A DNA stretch of 64,000 nucleotides from Halobacillus litoralis (GCF_004101865.1 NZ_CP026118.1:2311001-2375000); one strand, 5' to 3'. Counted from the first letter of the stretch, positions 37,165-48,101 are shown. The notes: a model not told the origin generated them from the letters alone. Translations and numbers: made by a program.

Positions 37165-37208
37165 AAAAAAAGCTCAGAGTTATTATTTTATAACTCTGAG
37201 CTTTTTTC
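37165..37208 (+). terminator. Terminator after serA
   Basis: An 18-bp perfect stem (AAAAAAGCTCAGAGTTAT with its complement) and T run. Confidence 0.95.
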
Positions 37209-37221
37209 TGTTTTATTGATT

Positions 37222-37737
37222 TCAGCTACTAATCAAGGATCTCTTCAGTTTGTTTAAAACGACATTTTCCCGTTCGATCCATCCGTTGCGTTCATTGTGC
37301 TTAAGAATTTTTTCGTTTTGCGTTATGGCAGCATCAATGGTTAACCAAACAGGGGTGAAATTCTGCTTTGCTTCATACCCATCCAGTTGTTGTTCACTCA
37401 CTTCGCCAGCCCAATCACAAAGGTAATAATGGGAATTCATTTGGAAGACCGCTTCTTGTTCATGGCGATCGATGTGTCTTTCGGTGACGACTCCGATTTT
37501 ATCCTGCATGGTACAGCCTGAGCATCCTGTTTCTTCTGCAATTTCACGGACGAGGGCATCTTCGTGCGCTTCTTTTTGTTCTACGCCGCCGCCTGGAAGT
37601 TTGTAGTCGCCTTTGTTTGAATGGACCATCAAAAGTTTTCCGTTCTGAATGATGACTCCCCTGACGGCTTCCCTTTGAATGAGTTTACAGGAGTTTATCT
37701 CTTTTTCCGTGAGCCCGACAACTTCGTTGAATATCAT
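37222..37737 (-). CDS. Nudix hydrolase
   Basis: Predicted pyrophosphohydrolase acting on a nucleoside diphosphate derivative. The 171-aa product has a full Nudix box beginning GGGVEQKEAHEDALVRE and continuing IAEETG (about 49-71), with all catalytic Glu residues. Around it is the usual alpha/beta/alpha fold. The exact substrate is not visible. The ATG at 37737 has AAGGGGTT upstream. It follows the PHP gene on the same strand after 56 bases. Confidence 0.88.
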   Translation of the reverse strand: MIFNEVVGLTEKEINSCKLIQREAVRGVIIQNGKLLMVHSNKGDYKLPGGGVEQKEAHEDALVREIAEETGCSGCTMQDKIGVVTERHIDRHEQEAVFQMNSHYYLCDWAGEVSEQQLDGYEAKQNFTPVWLTIDAAITQNEKILKHNERNGWIERENVVLNKLKRSLISS

Positions 37738-37793
37738 CGCTCTAACCCCTTCGATTGGGAATTATATTTTTTCCGAGAAACGAAACGTTTAAA

Positions 37794-38609
37794 TCAATCA
37801 ATCGGGTGAACGGTCGCTTTTCGCCGGGAGAAAACATGAACTTCTTCGTAGCCTGCTGATTTTGCCAGGTCAATGGCCTCCTCATAACGATAGCCAATGT
37901 GCTCTGGTTTATGGGCATCTGAACAAAGAACGATTCCAACTCCTTCTTCTTTGCACATTTGGAGAAGGGCAGGGTCTGGGTAGAGTTCTCCGACTGGTTT
38001 CCGCAACCCTGCTGTACTGATTTCAATACATGTATTTGTAGAAGCAAGGGCCCTGGCCGCACGACGATACTGTTCATGTAGAAATTCTTCATCATCCGGG
38101 CGGTAGCCGAAAACTTTGATTACGTCGATATGTCCGACAAAATCGAAAAGCCCTGATTCAGCAAGAGTGACAACACGGTCGAAATATTGGCGATAGACTT
38201 CTTTCAGGTCTCTTTTTTCATATTCTTCACGATAAATAGCTAAATCAATGCCCCATTCATCAATCCAATGGACAGATCCAATCACATAATCAAAAGGGTG
38301 TGAAGAAATGAAGGTTTCCATTTCTTTCTCTTTTCCCGGCATATAATCCATTTCGATTCCCATTTTAATAGGAAGACCCTCTTTTTCCGCTGCATCAAAC
38401 ATGTTCTGATAAGTTTGGAAATCAAGGGTCCGCCGATTCTCGACCCATGGGTTAGATAGGATTTCATTTGTTTCCTGAAAAAAGTAGGCATGCTCAGAGA
38501 TCCCTAACTCGTCAATTCCTTCTTCTTTCGCTTTTCTTATGTAGGTTCTTAGATAGTCGACATTCAAGTCTCCGGTTTCTGCCATATGGACATGATAATC
38601 AGTTCTCAT
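37794..38609 (-). CDS. PHP-domain phosphatase, histidinol-phosphatase-like
   Basis: Predicted metal-dependent phosphoesterase of the PHP superfamily, close to HisJ/HisK histidinol-phosphatases. The 271-aa product has DYHVHMAETGD (metal-binding HxH, residues 4-14), the GISEHAYFF motif, GSVHWIDEWG, GHIDVIKVFGY and LCSDAHKPEHIG, the standard PHP set. No his genes are near, so a role in histidine synthesis is only possible. The ATG at 38609 has GAGGAGG six bases upstream; the in-frame 38657 start has none. Confidence 0.85.
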   Translation of the reverse strand: MRTDYHVHMAETGDLNVDYLRTYIRKAKEEGIDELGISEHAYFFQETNEILSNPWVENRRTLDFQTYQNMFDAAEKEGLPIKMGIEMDYMPGKEKEMETFISSHPFDYVIGSVHWIDEWGIDLAIYREEYEKRDLKEVYRQYFDRVVTLAESGLFDFVGHIDVIKVFGYRPDDEEFLHEQYRRAARALASTNTCIEISTAGLRKPVGELYPDPALLQMCKEEGVGIVLCSDAHKPEHIGYRYEEAIDLAKSAGYEEVHVFSRRKATVHPID

Positions 38610-38771
38610 GGTCGGCCTCCTCTTTCGAATTTCATTCATCATATCAAACACCGGCAAAAATCACCAAAACATAGCAGGAGGAAACATTTAAGGCGAGATG
38701 TTATCGATGTGTGTATGTTAAAATAGGGAGGTTAGCAACAGTGCGATAGAAATAGAGGTGCATTAACGATT

Positions 38772-39719
38772 ATGAATGATACAAGAAGATTGACTGAAGG
38801 GGCTTTAATGACCGGCATATATCTGCTATTGTTATTGTTAATTATTTTCATGCCGTTTGTTGGATCCATTGGATTGATGGTTCTGCCAGTCCCCTTCGTC
38901 TATTATAGTTACCGCCACGGGTGGAAGGCTGGAGCCCTTATGTTGGTGGCTGCAACCATGTTTACTTTCTTTTTTGCGTCCGTCTTTATAGTTTTCACTT
39001 TACTTGCCGGGTTCGGCGGGCTGTTTTTAGGAGGGGCTTTGTATCATAAGCGTTCATCCTATGAAGCTCTCGCAATTGGATCGGTAGGGTTCATCATAGG
39101 ACTTGTGACGACTTTCCTTATCACGCAATTGCTTCTTGGTGTCGATTTGATGGAAGAATTTAACAATAGCATGAATCAGGCCTTTTCGACATTTGAGCGG
39201 TTGTTTTCTGGTATTCTAGAAGGAGAAAGCATGGAAGCGGAGATGGCGGATTTTCGGGAATTGATCGATTTTATCCCGGATATCATTCCAAGCATCCTCG
39301 CGATTGCAGGTGTATTGATGGCTTTTGTCAGCCAATGGATCACCTACAAGTTGATCAACCGAATTGAAAATAAGCAGCTGAAATTCGTCAAATTCAAGAA
39401 CTTCAAGCTGCCGACCTCCGTATTATGGTATTACTTTGTCGCTTTGATTTTGAATTATGTGACGATGGACAGTGATGGACTTTTATACTTAGCTGCCATC
39501 AACGTGTTCATACTGACAGGCGCCCTTTTAGTCATCCAGGGCTTCTCTTTCGTTTTCTTTTACGCATCTATGAAGAAATGGTCCAAAGCGATACCGATTC
39601 TGATTGTCGTATTTTCCCTCCTTCTCCCTCAGATTCTCATGTATCTTGTAAGAATCTTAGGTATAATTGATATAGGATTTCCATTGAGGGAACGTATAGA
39701 AGAGAAAAAAGAGAATTAG
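38772..39719 (+). CDS. yybS: YybS-like membrane protein (DUF2232)
   Basis: The 315-aa polytopic membrane protein of the DUF2232 family has about eight hydrophobic segments and a soluble loop around 120-175. It resembles S-components of ECF transporters in overall shape, but its role is not established. The ATG at 38772 has a weak ribosome-binding site (GAGGTG, 15 bases upstream). It is first in the conserved order yybS-gdpP-rplI-dnaB, as in B. subtilis. Confidence 0.88.
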   Translation: MNDTRRLTEGALMTGIYLLLLLLIIFMPFVGSIGLMVLPVPFVYYSYRHGWKAGALMLVAATMFTFFFASVFIVFTLLAGFGGLFLGGALYHKRSSYEALAIGSVGFIIGLVTTFLITQLLLGVDLMEEFNNSMNQAFSTFERLFSGILEGESMEAEMADFRELIDFIPDIIPSILAIAGVLMAFVSQWITYKLINRIENKQLKFVKFKNFKLPTSVLWYYFVALILNYVTMDSDGLLYLAAINVFILTGALLVIQGFSFVFFYASMKKWSKAIPILIVVFSLLLPQILMYLVRILGIIDIGFPLRERIEEKKEN

Positions 39720-39748
39720 CTCGGAGAAGATGGTAGGAGCTGAATGCA

Positions 39749-41722
39749 ATGCCGAATATTTTTAAAAAGCCAACGATGAGTGGACACTTATGGATCATTT
39801 ATGTGATCTCTTTACTTCTGCTCGGGTTCATTTGGTATTATCAATGGACACTGGGACTGCTGATGACGTTGTTTTTAGCTGCGTCTATTTTCTACAGTGT
39901 CCGGACAGAACAGAATATGATCAATGAAACAGAAGAATATATATCGACCCTCTCCTACCGCGTGAAAAAGGTGGGAGAGGAAGCCCTGTTGGAAATGCCC
40001 ATCGGAATTATTCTGTATAGCGAAGATTATATGGTGGAATGGGCCAACCCCTACATGAACAAATTTACAGAAGAGGATACCATCGTCGGATCTTCTTTGA
40101 AGAAATTGTCTGATCAGCTGATTCCTTCCGTTAAAGATGATGAGGATGAAGTCTGGATCAATATTGACGGGTATAAACTCCAGACGATCATCAAAAAGAA
40201 GGAACGGTTGCTGTATTTGTTCGACCGGACGAAACAAACGGAAATTCATAACCTGTACAAAAACGAACAAACGGTGTTATCGATTATTTTCCTGGATAAT
40301 TATGAAGAAATCACTCAAGGGATGGACGATACGGCGAAGAGCCATATCAACTCTCAAGTGACTTCCATATTGAATAAATGGGCCGGAGACTTTGGCATTT
40401 ATTTAAAACGCACGTCCCAGGAGCGGTTCATAGCTGTCATGAATCAGGAAATCCTTTATACGTTGGAAAAAGCCAAGTTTGAAATTCTTGATGATGTCCG
40501 TGAACTGATTACAGATCAGAACGTACCATTGACCTTGAGTTTCGGAATCGGTGTAGGTCCTGTGAGCCTGCCGGAACTGGGTGAATTGGCGCAATCCAGT
40601 CTGGACCTTGCCTTAGGGCGTGGCGGTGACCAGGTCGCAATCAAAGATGATTCAGGTAAAGTCCGGTTTTATGGCGGGAAAACGAACCCGATGGAAAAAC
40701 GCACGCGTGTAAGAGCTCGTGTCATCTCCCATGCCATGAAAGAATTGGTGCAGGAAAGTGAGAAAGTTCTGATCATGGGACATAAATCACCCGACATGGA
40801 TTCGGTCGGAGCTTCGATCGGGATTTTGAAAATCGCTCAGGCCAACGACAAAAAAGCAGCCATCGTCTTAGATCCTGATGAGATCGATACAGGAGTCCAA
40901 CGGATGATTGAAGAGATCGAGAAAGATGAAGATTTATGGCATTACTTCATTACACCTGATGATGCCTTAGAAATGGTAACAAATGAGACGCTGCTGGTAA
41001 TTGTGGATACTCACAAACCTTCCATGGTCATTGAAGAGAAATTACTTTCGAAGACGGAACATGTCGTCGTCATCGACCACCACCGGCGTGCAGAAGAATT
41101 CATTTCAGACCCGACACTCGTCTACATGGAGCCATACGCTTCTTCGACGGCAGAGCTGGTGACAGAGCTGCTTGAATATCAACCGAAGAAATTGAAGTTG
41201 TCGATGCTGGAATCCACCGCCTTGTTGGCGGGAATCATCGTTGATACAAAGAGCTTCACATTAAGAACTGGTTCTAGAACTTTCGATGCCGCCTCTTATT
41301 TACGTTCGAAAGGGGCAGATACTGTCCAGGTTCAAAAGTTCATGAAAGAGGATTTGGATGTGTATGTGCGGAGAAGCAAATTGATTGAGAAGGCGAACAT
41401 CTACCGCGATGGCATAGCAATCTCTACCGGTGACAGTGGGGAAACTTATGGTCCTGTCATTATCGCGCAAGCAGCAGACACATTACTGACTATGAGCGGA
41501 ATTGTATCTTCTTTCGTCATCTCGGAACGAAAGGATGGGCGTGTCGGCATCAGTGCCCGGTCGCTCGGGGACATCAATGTTCAAGTCATCATGGAAAAAA
41601 TGAACGGCGGTGGTCACTTGACAAATGCGGCGACCCAGCTTGAAGACACAACGATTGAAGATGCTCGAGCATTGTTGCAAGATATAATTGACGAGTATTT
41701 TGAAGGGGGAGACGAAGAATGA
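39749..41722 (+). CDS. gdpP: Cyclic-di-AMP phosphodiesterase GdpP
   Basis: GdpP breaks down c-di-AMP, the messenger that controls potassium and osmolyte balance and wall strength. The 657-aa membrane protein has two N-terminal helices (about 12-50), a degenerate PAS-like haem-binding region and a degenerate GGDEF domain (about 175-300). The catalytic DHH domain has [15 protein letters not shown] (about 344-358) and VVIDHHRR, and the DHHA1 part has [13 protein letters not shown]. All metal ligands are visible. The ATG at 39749 follows yybS by 29 bases. It overlaps rplI by four bases. Confidence 0.97.
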   Translation: MPNIFKKPTMSGHLWIIYVISLLLLGFIWYYQWTLGLLMTLFLAASIFYSVRTEQNMINETEEYISTLSYRVKKVGEEALLEMPIGIILYSEDYMVEWANPYMNKFTEEDTIVGSSLKKLSDQLIPSVKDDEDEVWINIDGYKLQTIIKKKERLLYLFDRTKQTEIHNLYKNEQTVLSIIFLDNYEEITQGMDDTAKSHINSQVTSILNKWAGDFGIYLKRTSQERFIAVMNQEILYTLEKAKFEILDDVRELITDQNVPLTLSFGIGVGPVSLPELGELAQSSLDLALGRGGDQVAIKDDSGKVRFYGGKTNPMEKRTRVRARVISHAMKELVQESEKVLIMGHKSPDMDSVGASIGILKIAQANDKKAAIVLDPDEIDTGVQRMIEEIEKDEDLWHYFITPDDALEMVTNETLLVIVDTHKPSMVIEEKLLSKTEHVVVIDHHRRAEEFISDPTLVYMEPYASSTAELVTELLEYQPKKLKLSMLESTALLAGIIVDTKSFTLRTGSRTFDAASYLRSKGADTVQVQKFMKEDLDVYVRRSKLIEKANIYRDGIAISTGDSGETYGPVIIAQAADTLLTMSGIVSSFVISERKDGRVGISARSLGDINVQVIMEKMNGGGHLTNAATQLEDTTIEDARALLQDIIDEYFEGGDEE

Positions 41723-42165
41723 AAGTAATTTTCAACACGGACGTCAAAGGTAAAGGTAAAAAAGGAGAAATCAAAGACGTCAACGACGGTTATGCACGTA
41801 ACTACCTGCTGAAAAACAACCTGGCAGTTGAAGCCACGAAAGGCAACATTCAAGCGCAAAAAGCGAAGGATGCAAAGCAGGAGCAACGGGCACAGGAAGA
41901 AGTGGATGAAGCTGAGAAACTGAAAGAGCAATTAGGCAGCCTTGAAGTGAAACTATCAGCGAAATCCGGTGACAATGGCCGTTTATTCGGTTCCATTACA
42001 AGTAAACAAATTGCAGAACAATTGAAGAAATCACATGACATCAAAATCGATAAACGTAAAATCGAGCTTGATGACCCGATTCGTACGTTGGGCTATTCAA
42101 ATGTACCTGTGAAGCTTCACCCAGAAGTTACAGGGACGATTCGCGTTCACATTGAAGAAAAGTAA
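41719..42165 (+). CDS. rplI: 50S ribosomal protein L9
   Basis: L9 binds domain V of 23S rRNA and spans the ribosome with a long helix. The 148-aa product has the N-terminal domain with [21 protein letters not shown], the long connecting helix rich in Lys/Glu/Gln (about 40-75), and the C-terminal rRNA-binding domain. It overlaps gdpP by four bases (ATGA). A terminator follows. Confidence 0.98.
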   Translation: MKVIFNTDVKGKGKKGEIKDVNDGYARNYLLKNNLAVEATKGNIQAQKAKDAKQEQRAQEEVDEAEKLKEQLGSLEVKLSAKSGDNGRLFGSITSKQIAEQLKKSHDIKIDKRKIELDDPIRTLGYSNVPVKLHPEVTGTIRVHIEEK

Positions 42166-42179
42166 GCTCTTTGTATCAA

Positions 42180-42228
42180 CAAGCGCCCAATCCATGCTTT
42201 TGGATACATTGGGCGCTTATGTTTTTGT
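42180..42228 (+). terminator. Terminator after rplI
   Basis: An AAGCGCCCAA/TTGGGCGCTT stem with extra inner pairing, then TATGTTTTTG. Confidence 0.8.
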
Positions 42229-42364
42229 CAATCAGGCCTCGGTAAGCTGTTGTTCTTCACAAGTACGAAACGGGCTATGAAAACCATTCACAAATGGAAA
42301 AGATCGTTTGGTACGGGAGCTGAAATTGAGGCGTGTGCGCTTAAGAGTCAGAGGAGGAAAGCTA

Positions 42365-43726
42365 GTGAGTGAAATGTGGAATGATCGTACCCCGCCTCAT
42401 AATATAGAAGCAGAACAGGCGGTTCTCGGTGCGGTCTTTTTAGAGCCTGAAGCAATGTCATCAGCCGCGGAGTATTTACTTCCAGAAGATTTTTATCGAG
42501 CTAGCCATCAGCGCATATTCGAAGTAATGCTCACCCTTTCAGATAAAGGGGAGCCGATCGATCTGGTTACCGTAACCTCGGCTCTCTCGAACAATAAGGT
42601 GTTGGAAGAAGTCGGAGGGGTTTCCTACTTAACGGATATCGCAAACTCTGTTCCTACCGCTGCCAATATTTCCTATTACACAAGTATCGTCAGCGAAAAG
42701 TCTACGCTGCGAAGTTTGATCCGCACCGCGACGAACATCGTAACCACCGGTTATGCAGAAGAAGAAGAGTTAGAAGATGTGCTCAACTCTGCAGAGAAGG
42801 ATATCCTTGAAGTTTCCCAGCGTAAGAATTCGAGTGCCTTTAAAAGCATCAAAGATGTTTTGATCGATGTTTATGATAATATTGAACAATTACACCATAA
42901 TGACGGAAATACAACGGGAATTCCCACTGGGTACCGGGATCTCGATCATATTACATCAGGGTTCCAGCGCAATGATCTGATTATCATCGCCGCTCGTCCT
43001 TCCATGGGTAAGACGGCCTTTGCCCTCAATATTGCTCAGAATGTCGCTGTGCATACCGATGAAAATGTCGCCATCTTCAGCTTGGAGATGGGTGCCGATC
43101 AACTGGTATCCCGTATGCTTTGCGCAGAAGGGAATATTGATGCCCAGCGCCTTCGTACCGGGAATTTAGAAACAGAGGACTGGAACAAGCTGACGATGGC
43201 AATGGGAAGTCTGTCCAACGCAGGGATTTACATTGATGATACACCAGGAGTCCGGGTCAGTGAGATCCGTTCCAAATGTCGCCGCTTAAAGCAGGAACAC
43301 GGTCTTGGGATGATTTTGATCGACTATATGCAGTTGATCCAGGGGAATGGAAATTCAAAAGAAAACCGTCAGCAAGAGGTTTCCGAGATTTCCCGTTCCT
43401 TAAAAGGATTAGCCCGTGAATTGAATGTTCCGCTAATCGCTCTTTCTCAGCTTTCACGTGGAGTTGAATCAAGGCAGGATAAACGGCCGATGATGTCCGA
43501 CTTGCGTGAGTCCGGGTCAATTGAGCAGGATGCGGATATCGTCGGTTTCTTGTACAGAGATGACTATTATGATCAGGAATCAGAAAACCAAAATATCATT
43601 GAAATCATTATCGCTAAGCAGCGTAATGGTCCAGTGGGTAACGTCGAGCTTGCTTTTGTGAAGGAATACAACAAGTTCGTCGACCTTGATCACAGGTACA
43701 CAGATGCTGATGTGCCGCCCGCTTAG
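42365..43726 (+). CDS. dnaB: Replicative DNA helicase DnaB (B. subtilis DnaC)
   Basis: Hexameric 5'-3' helicase of the replication fork. The 453-aa product has the N-terminal primase-interaction domain (NIEAEQAVLGAVFLEPEAM) and the RecA-like C-terminal ATPase. The latter has IIIAARPSMGKTAFALN (Walker A, about 215-231), EMGADQLVSRMLC and the DLRESGSIEQDADIV arginine-finger region. The GTG at 42365 is seven bases from AGGAGG, and the next ATG (42374) is too far, so GTG is used. Its place after rplI is conserved. In B. subtilis purA follows directly; here two genes intervene. Confidence 0.97.
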   Translation: MSEMWNDRTPPHNIEAEQAVLGAVFLEPEAMSSAAEYLLPEDFYRASHQRIFEVMLTLSDKGEPIDLVTVTSALSNNKVLEEVGGVSYLTDIANSVPTAANISYYTSIVSEKSTLRSLIRTATNIVTTGYAEEEELEDVLNSAEKDILEVSQRKNSSAFKSIKDVLIDVYDNIEQLHHNDGNTTGIPTGYRDLDHITSGFQRNDLIIIAARPSMGKTAFALNIAQNVAVHTDENVAIFSLEMGADQLVSRMLCAEGNIDAQRLRTGNLETEDWNKLTMAMGSLSNAGIYIDDTPGVRVSEIRSKCRRLKQEHGLGMILIDYMQLIQGNGNSKENRQQEVSEISRSLKGLARELNVPLIALSQLSRGVESRQDKRPMMSDLRESGSIEQDADIVGFLYRDDYYDQESENQNIIEIIIAKQRNGPVGNVELAFVKEYNKFVDLDHRYTDADVPPA

Positions 43727-43736
43727 CATGAAAATG

Positions 43737-43776
43737 AAGACGCCCGATCAGAAATCTGACCGGGCGTCTTTTTTAT
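43737..43776 (+). terminator. Terminator after dnaB
   Basis: A GACGCCCG..TCAG / CTGA.CGGGCGTC stem and six T. Confidence 0.88.
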
Positions 43777-43830
43777 GATCAACACTGCCCATCACGCCTC
43801 CCGGAGAGTCACGCTGGACAGTGGGTGATC

Positions 43831-44685
43831 TTAATTCAACCATTGATAGATTTTATAAGCGACTCCGTTTTGATCGTTTGTTCGGGTGATGGAATCACTT
43901 GCCTTGAGGACGCTCTCTTTGGCATTCCCCATTGCAGCAGTCTGACCAGCGATGGAAATCATCGACAGGTCATTCGGACTGTCACCGATAGCCGCTGTAT
44001 TTTCAATCGGGATATCTAAATAGTCGGCCAGCTTTTGTAAGGCTGATCCTTTGGAAGCGGACCTGTGTTCGAGTTCGAAATTATGATCGGCTGAACTGAC
44101 GATCGTTAAATTTTGCGACGACTGAAATTGTTCCCAGCCTTCCTGCAGTTTTTCCTCATCAAACGAAAAGGCGAGAACATTATAAACAGGGTGGTGTGCT
44201 TCGATAATATCTTTGTAGGAATCGATAGAAAAAAAGCCAGTTTGACTGAACTGCTTTTCAAGAGCGACCTCGAGCCTCTCGATATCTGAGTGAGGGTTTG
44301 CACTTCGAATGCGATCGAGCTCGATCTGAAGCAGTTCCTGGCCGTTCTGGGGTGTCAGGATGGAGGAGTCACTGAATACCTCGTAGTAAAACTCCTTAGC
44401 TTCAAGCCACTTCAAGATTTTTTCCGCGTCTTCTTCCTCGATCGGCACAGCATCAAATAAGGAACCGTCCGGTTGATGGATGGTCGCTCCGTTCGCCCCG
44501 ATCACCCATGTATCAACAGGTAAATCCGCGAAAATTTGCCTGACATCAAATTCAGCCCGTCCAGTCGCAATGACGATTTCTACGTCTCTCTCTTTAGCAT
44601 ATTGGATAGCTTTTATGTTTTCCTCGCTGATTTGGTTTTTACTATTCAATAAGGTTCCGTCCAAATCGATGGCTATCAAGTCCAT
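43831..44685 (-). CDS. HAD-superfamily phosphatase, Cof type
   Basis: Predicted sugar-phosphate or similar phosphatase. The 284-aa product has the HAD motifs LIAIDLDGTLLNSKNQ (nucleophile Asp, about 8-13), ATGRAEFDV (motif II), KGSALQKLADYLDI (motif III Lys) and AIGDSPNDLSMI (motif IV), with the type IIB cap between. The substrate is not predictable. It overlaps the DeoR-family regulator by ten bases, so the two form one operon. Confidence 0.88.
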   Translation of the reverse strand: MDLIAIDLDGTLLNSKNQISEENIKAIQYAKERDVEIVIATGRAEFDVRQIFADLPVDTWVIGANGATIHQPDGSLFDAVPIEEEDAEKILKWLEAKEFYYEVFSDSSILTPQNGQELLQIELDRIRSANPHSDIERLEVALEKQFSQTGFFSIDSYKDIIEAHHPVYNVLAFSFDEEKLQEGWEQFQSSQNLTIVSSADHNFELEHRSASKGSALQKLADYLDIPIENTAAIGDSPNDLSMISIAGQTAAMGNAKESVLKASDSITRTNDQNGVAYKIYQWLN

Positions 44686-45458
44686 AGGTCTGACTCCTCC
44701 TCTTCCGTTACAATCAATTCTACATTGAATTTCTCCAACTGCTTTTGAAAATCCTCATTCGGGAGAAGGTCTGTAATGATGATGTCTACATCATTGAGGC
44801 TGGCAAATGAAAAGAACTCAGTGATTCCGAGTTTCGTATGGTCTGCCAGAACGATGACTTGCTCTGCCTGCTGCATCATGTTTCGTTTCACCATACCATC
44901 CTCTTCGTGACCAATGCTTAGCCCTTGCTCTGAGATGCCTACAACCCCTATGAAAGCTTTGTCGACATGATAGCTTTTCAAGCGTTCAATTACAGAGGAA
45001 CCATAAAGAAATTGATGCTCCTTCTGGAGATACCCTCCGAGCAGCTGGATGGATACGTCTTCAACGTTTGATAAAATTTCTGCCTGGTGAATCGAGTTTG
45101 TGATGACTGTAATATCCATCGGTCTCATACGATTCGCACATGCCTGGACAGTTGTGGATGTGTCTAGTATGATTTTGTCCCCTGTTTGAATTAAAGAAGC
45201 AGCTTTACTGCCGATTTGCTGTTTCTCAAACGACACTGTTTTCAACCGATTTGTATAATCCTTGATCGCATTATGAGAAGTAGGCAGAATCGCCCCGCCC
45301 CTCGTACGCACAATTGCTTTTCGCTCTTCCAATTTAACTAAGTCTCTTCGTGCTGTATCCCTGGATATGTTGAACATCTCGCACATTTGATCAATGGATA
45401 TACGACGATTTTCCTTTAGAAACTGGATGACTCCAATCAGCCGCTCTTCTTGGTACAT
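44676..45458 (-). CDS. DeoR-family transcriptional regulator
   Basis: Predicted repressor whose inducer is usually a phosphorylated sugar. The 260-aa product has the DeoR N-terminal winged helix (RRISIDQMCEMFNISRDTARRDL, in part, about 19-41) and RTRGGAIL. The C-terminal sensor domain has DTSTTVQACANRM and IGVVGISEQGLS. The ATG at 45458 has AAGGAG eight bases upstream; the longer frame to 45476 is not needed. It overlaps the HAD phosphatase gene, the probable partner, and diverges from purA. Confidence 0.88.
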   Translation of the reverse strand: MYQEERLIGVIQFLKENRRISIDQMCEMFNISRDTARRDLVKLEERKAIVRTRGGAILPTSHNAIKDYTNRLKTVSFEKQQIGSKAASLIQTGDKIILDTSTTVQACANRMRPMDITVITNSIHQAEILSNVEDVSIQLLGGYLQKEHQFLYGSSVIERLKSYHVDKAFIGVVGISEQGLSIGHEEDGMVKRNMMQQAEQVIVLADHTKLGITEFFSFASLNDVDIIITDLLPNEDFQKQLEKFNVELIVTEEEESDLWT

Positions 45459-45572
45459 GTGGAGGTCTCCTTCCATATCTCACCTTTTGTAAGTGATTAT
45501 AAGTCATTATATAATTAAAATCAATTATAACTAAGTTTTCTTAAGTTTTTATAATTGTCATACGATTGTAGT

Positions 45573-45616
45573 ATAATCGAACGATATGTAATCCGATTTA
45601 TTTATCGTTCGGAAAT
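45573..45616. promoter_or_regulatory. PurR operator (two inverted PurBoxes) upstream of purA
   Basis: PurBox-like ATAATCGAACGAT at 45573-45585 and, inverted, ATCGTTCGGAAAT at 45604-45616. The consensus AWWWCCGAACWWT is met with two mismatches and one mismatch. The 18-base gap between inverted boxes is close to that of B. subtilis PurR targets. TATAAT at 45572-45577 overlaps the first box, so repression by blocking the promoter is likely. Confidence 0.75.
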
Positions 45617-45651
45617 AGCGTTGACTTTACAAAGGTAAATTGGTAAACTGA

Positions 45652-46983
<1,332 letters not shown>

Positions 46984-46988
46984 TAATC

Positions 46989-47020
46989 AACGCCTGGCTG
47001 ACATAGTCAGGCGTTTTTTG
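46989..47020 (+). terminator. Terminator after purA
   Basis: An AACGCCTG/CAGGCGTT stem and six T, directly after the stop. Confidence 0.88.
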
Positions 47021-47072
47021 TCATCAAGGAAATGTGGTATCCATCATATTCTAAAGCAAGAAACAGGAAGGG

Positions 47073-47088
47073 TGTTTCACGTGAAACG
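47073..47088. promoter_or_regulatory. parS site over the start codon of the LOG gene
   Basis: TGTTTCACGTGAAACG matches the parS consensus TGTTNCACGTGAAACA at 15 of 16 positions. The GTG in its centre-right (47081-47083) is the start codon of the next gene, and the site sits between ribosome-binding site and start. Confidence 0.85.
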
Positions 47089-47623
47089 AATTTGCGTTTT
47101 TGCCGGATCAAGTCAGGGCAATGATCCAGCCTATTTAGAAAAGACCCAAATGCTCGGCAAGTTGTTTGCCGAGAAAGGGATTGAGCTCGTTTATGGAGGC
47201 GCGAAAAGTGGTTTGATGGGTGTGCTGGCTGATGAAGTTCTGAAAGGCGGGGGAAACGTGACCGGTATAATGCCTACCCGTTTATTTGAAAAAGAAATCA
47301 TTCACCCTGATATCACCAAAATGGTTGAGGTCGAGACGTTACATGAGCGGAAATCGAAGATGAGTGAGCTTGCTGACGGGTACATCGCTTTACCTGGAGG
47401 CTTTGGTACATTTGAAGAGCTGTTTGAAACAATCAGCTGGGCCCAGATCGGTATTCATACGAAGCCGGTGGCCCTTTATAATATCAAAGGCTATTATACC
47501 CCGTTGGTCAATCTTATTGATCATGCTATTCAAGCGGGGTTTGTTCCGAAAGATAACAGAGACCTAATCATCAATTCTGATCATCCAGAAAAGCTGTTGG
47601 AGCTTATGCATCATAAAGGGTAA
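47081..47623 (+). CDS. LOG-family protein (TIGR00730, YvdD-like)
   Basis: Family of cytokinin-riboside phosphoribohydrolase-like enzymes; bacterial members often hydrolyse AMP or related nucleotides to base and ribose-phosphate. The 180-aa product has ICVFAGSSQG at the start, then YGGAKSGLMG, MHERKSKM-like ETLHERKSKMSE, and the signature LPGGFGTFEELFE (about 102-114). The GTG at 47081 is eight bases from AGGAAGGG and gives the normal family N-terminus; an in-frame ATG at 47018 lies on the purA terminator. The start codon lies within a parS site. Confidence 0.9.
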   Translation: MKRICVFAGSSQGNDPAYLEKTQMLGKLFAEKGIELVYGGAKSGLMGVLADEVLKGGGNVTGIMPTRLFEKEIIHPDITKMVEVETLHERKSKMSELADGYIALPGGFGTFEELFETISWAQIGIHTKPVALYNIKGYYTPLVNLIDHAIQAGFVPKDNRDLIINSDHPEKLLELMHHKG

Positions 47624-47655
47624 CAGGATTATTATCCGATCTAACCTTACTGGTA

Positions 47656-47876
47656 ATGTTAAAGTTTGTTGTTGCTTCTCACGAATGGCTTGTCGGTGGA
47701 TGCTTGTCGCGGGCAATGCCTCAGCTAACTTGGTTTAAGAACACTTGACCAAGTGGATCTTCAGCTCGCGCTCTTCCCGCAGGCGTCACCACCGAACGCT
47801 CATCGTGGAATCAACAGAAGCCCATCTAAAAAGAGTGATTTCCTTTGATTTATAAAAGAAAATCACTCTGCGTGTA
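47656..47876 (-). repeat. Palindromic intergenic repeat, copy 4
   Basis: The core at 47668-47815 closely matches copy 3 (26759-26908), including TTGTCGGTGGATGCTTG, CACTTGACCAAGTGGATCTTC, CTTCCCGCAGGCGTCACCACC and CATCGTGGAA. The similarity continues right into CATCTAAAAAGAGTGATTT. In this copy AGAGTGATTT pairs with AAATCACTCT (47831-47868) to form a further hairpin. No gene inside. Confidence 0.88.
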
Positions 47877-47968
47877 CAAGGTCAGGTGGCGATATTCACC
47901 GTCAATATCAAAACGAATACTAAAGCTCATGGAGAAGTAAGTGCACGAATGCGCCCTCGAAATTAAAG

Positions 47969-48011
47969 AAGCCGAGTTGAACGAAAAAAACGTCCCACTC
48001 GGTTTTTTTTA
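47969..48011. terminator. Probable terminator between the LOG and CPBP genes
   Basis: An AAGCCGAGT/ACTCGGTTT stem with a long loop and eight T; the flanking genes converge. Confidence 0.6.
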
Positions 48012-48101
48012 TTTGATGCATAACTCAAAAAGTTGCAGTTCTTCAGAGGCTTCGTTTAAACACGAGCCTTTATCCTAATGAATTGATAAAACAACTTAAT
48101 T

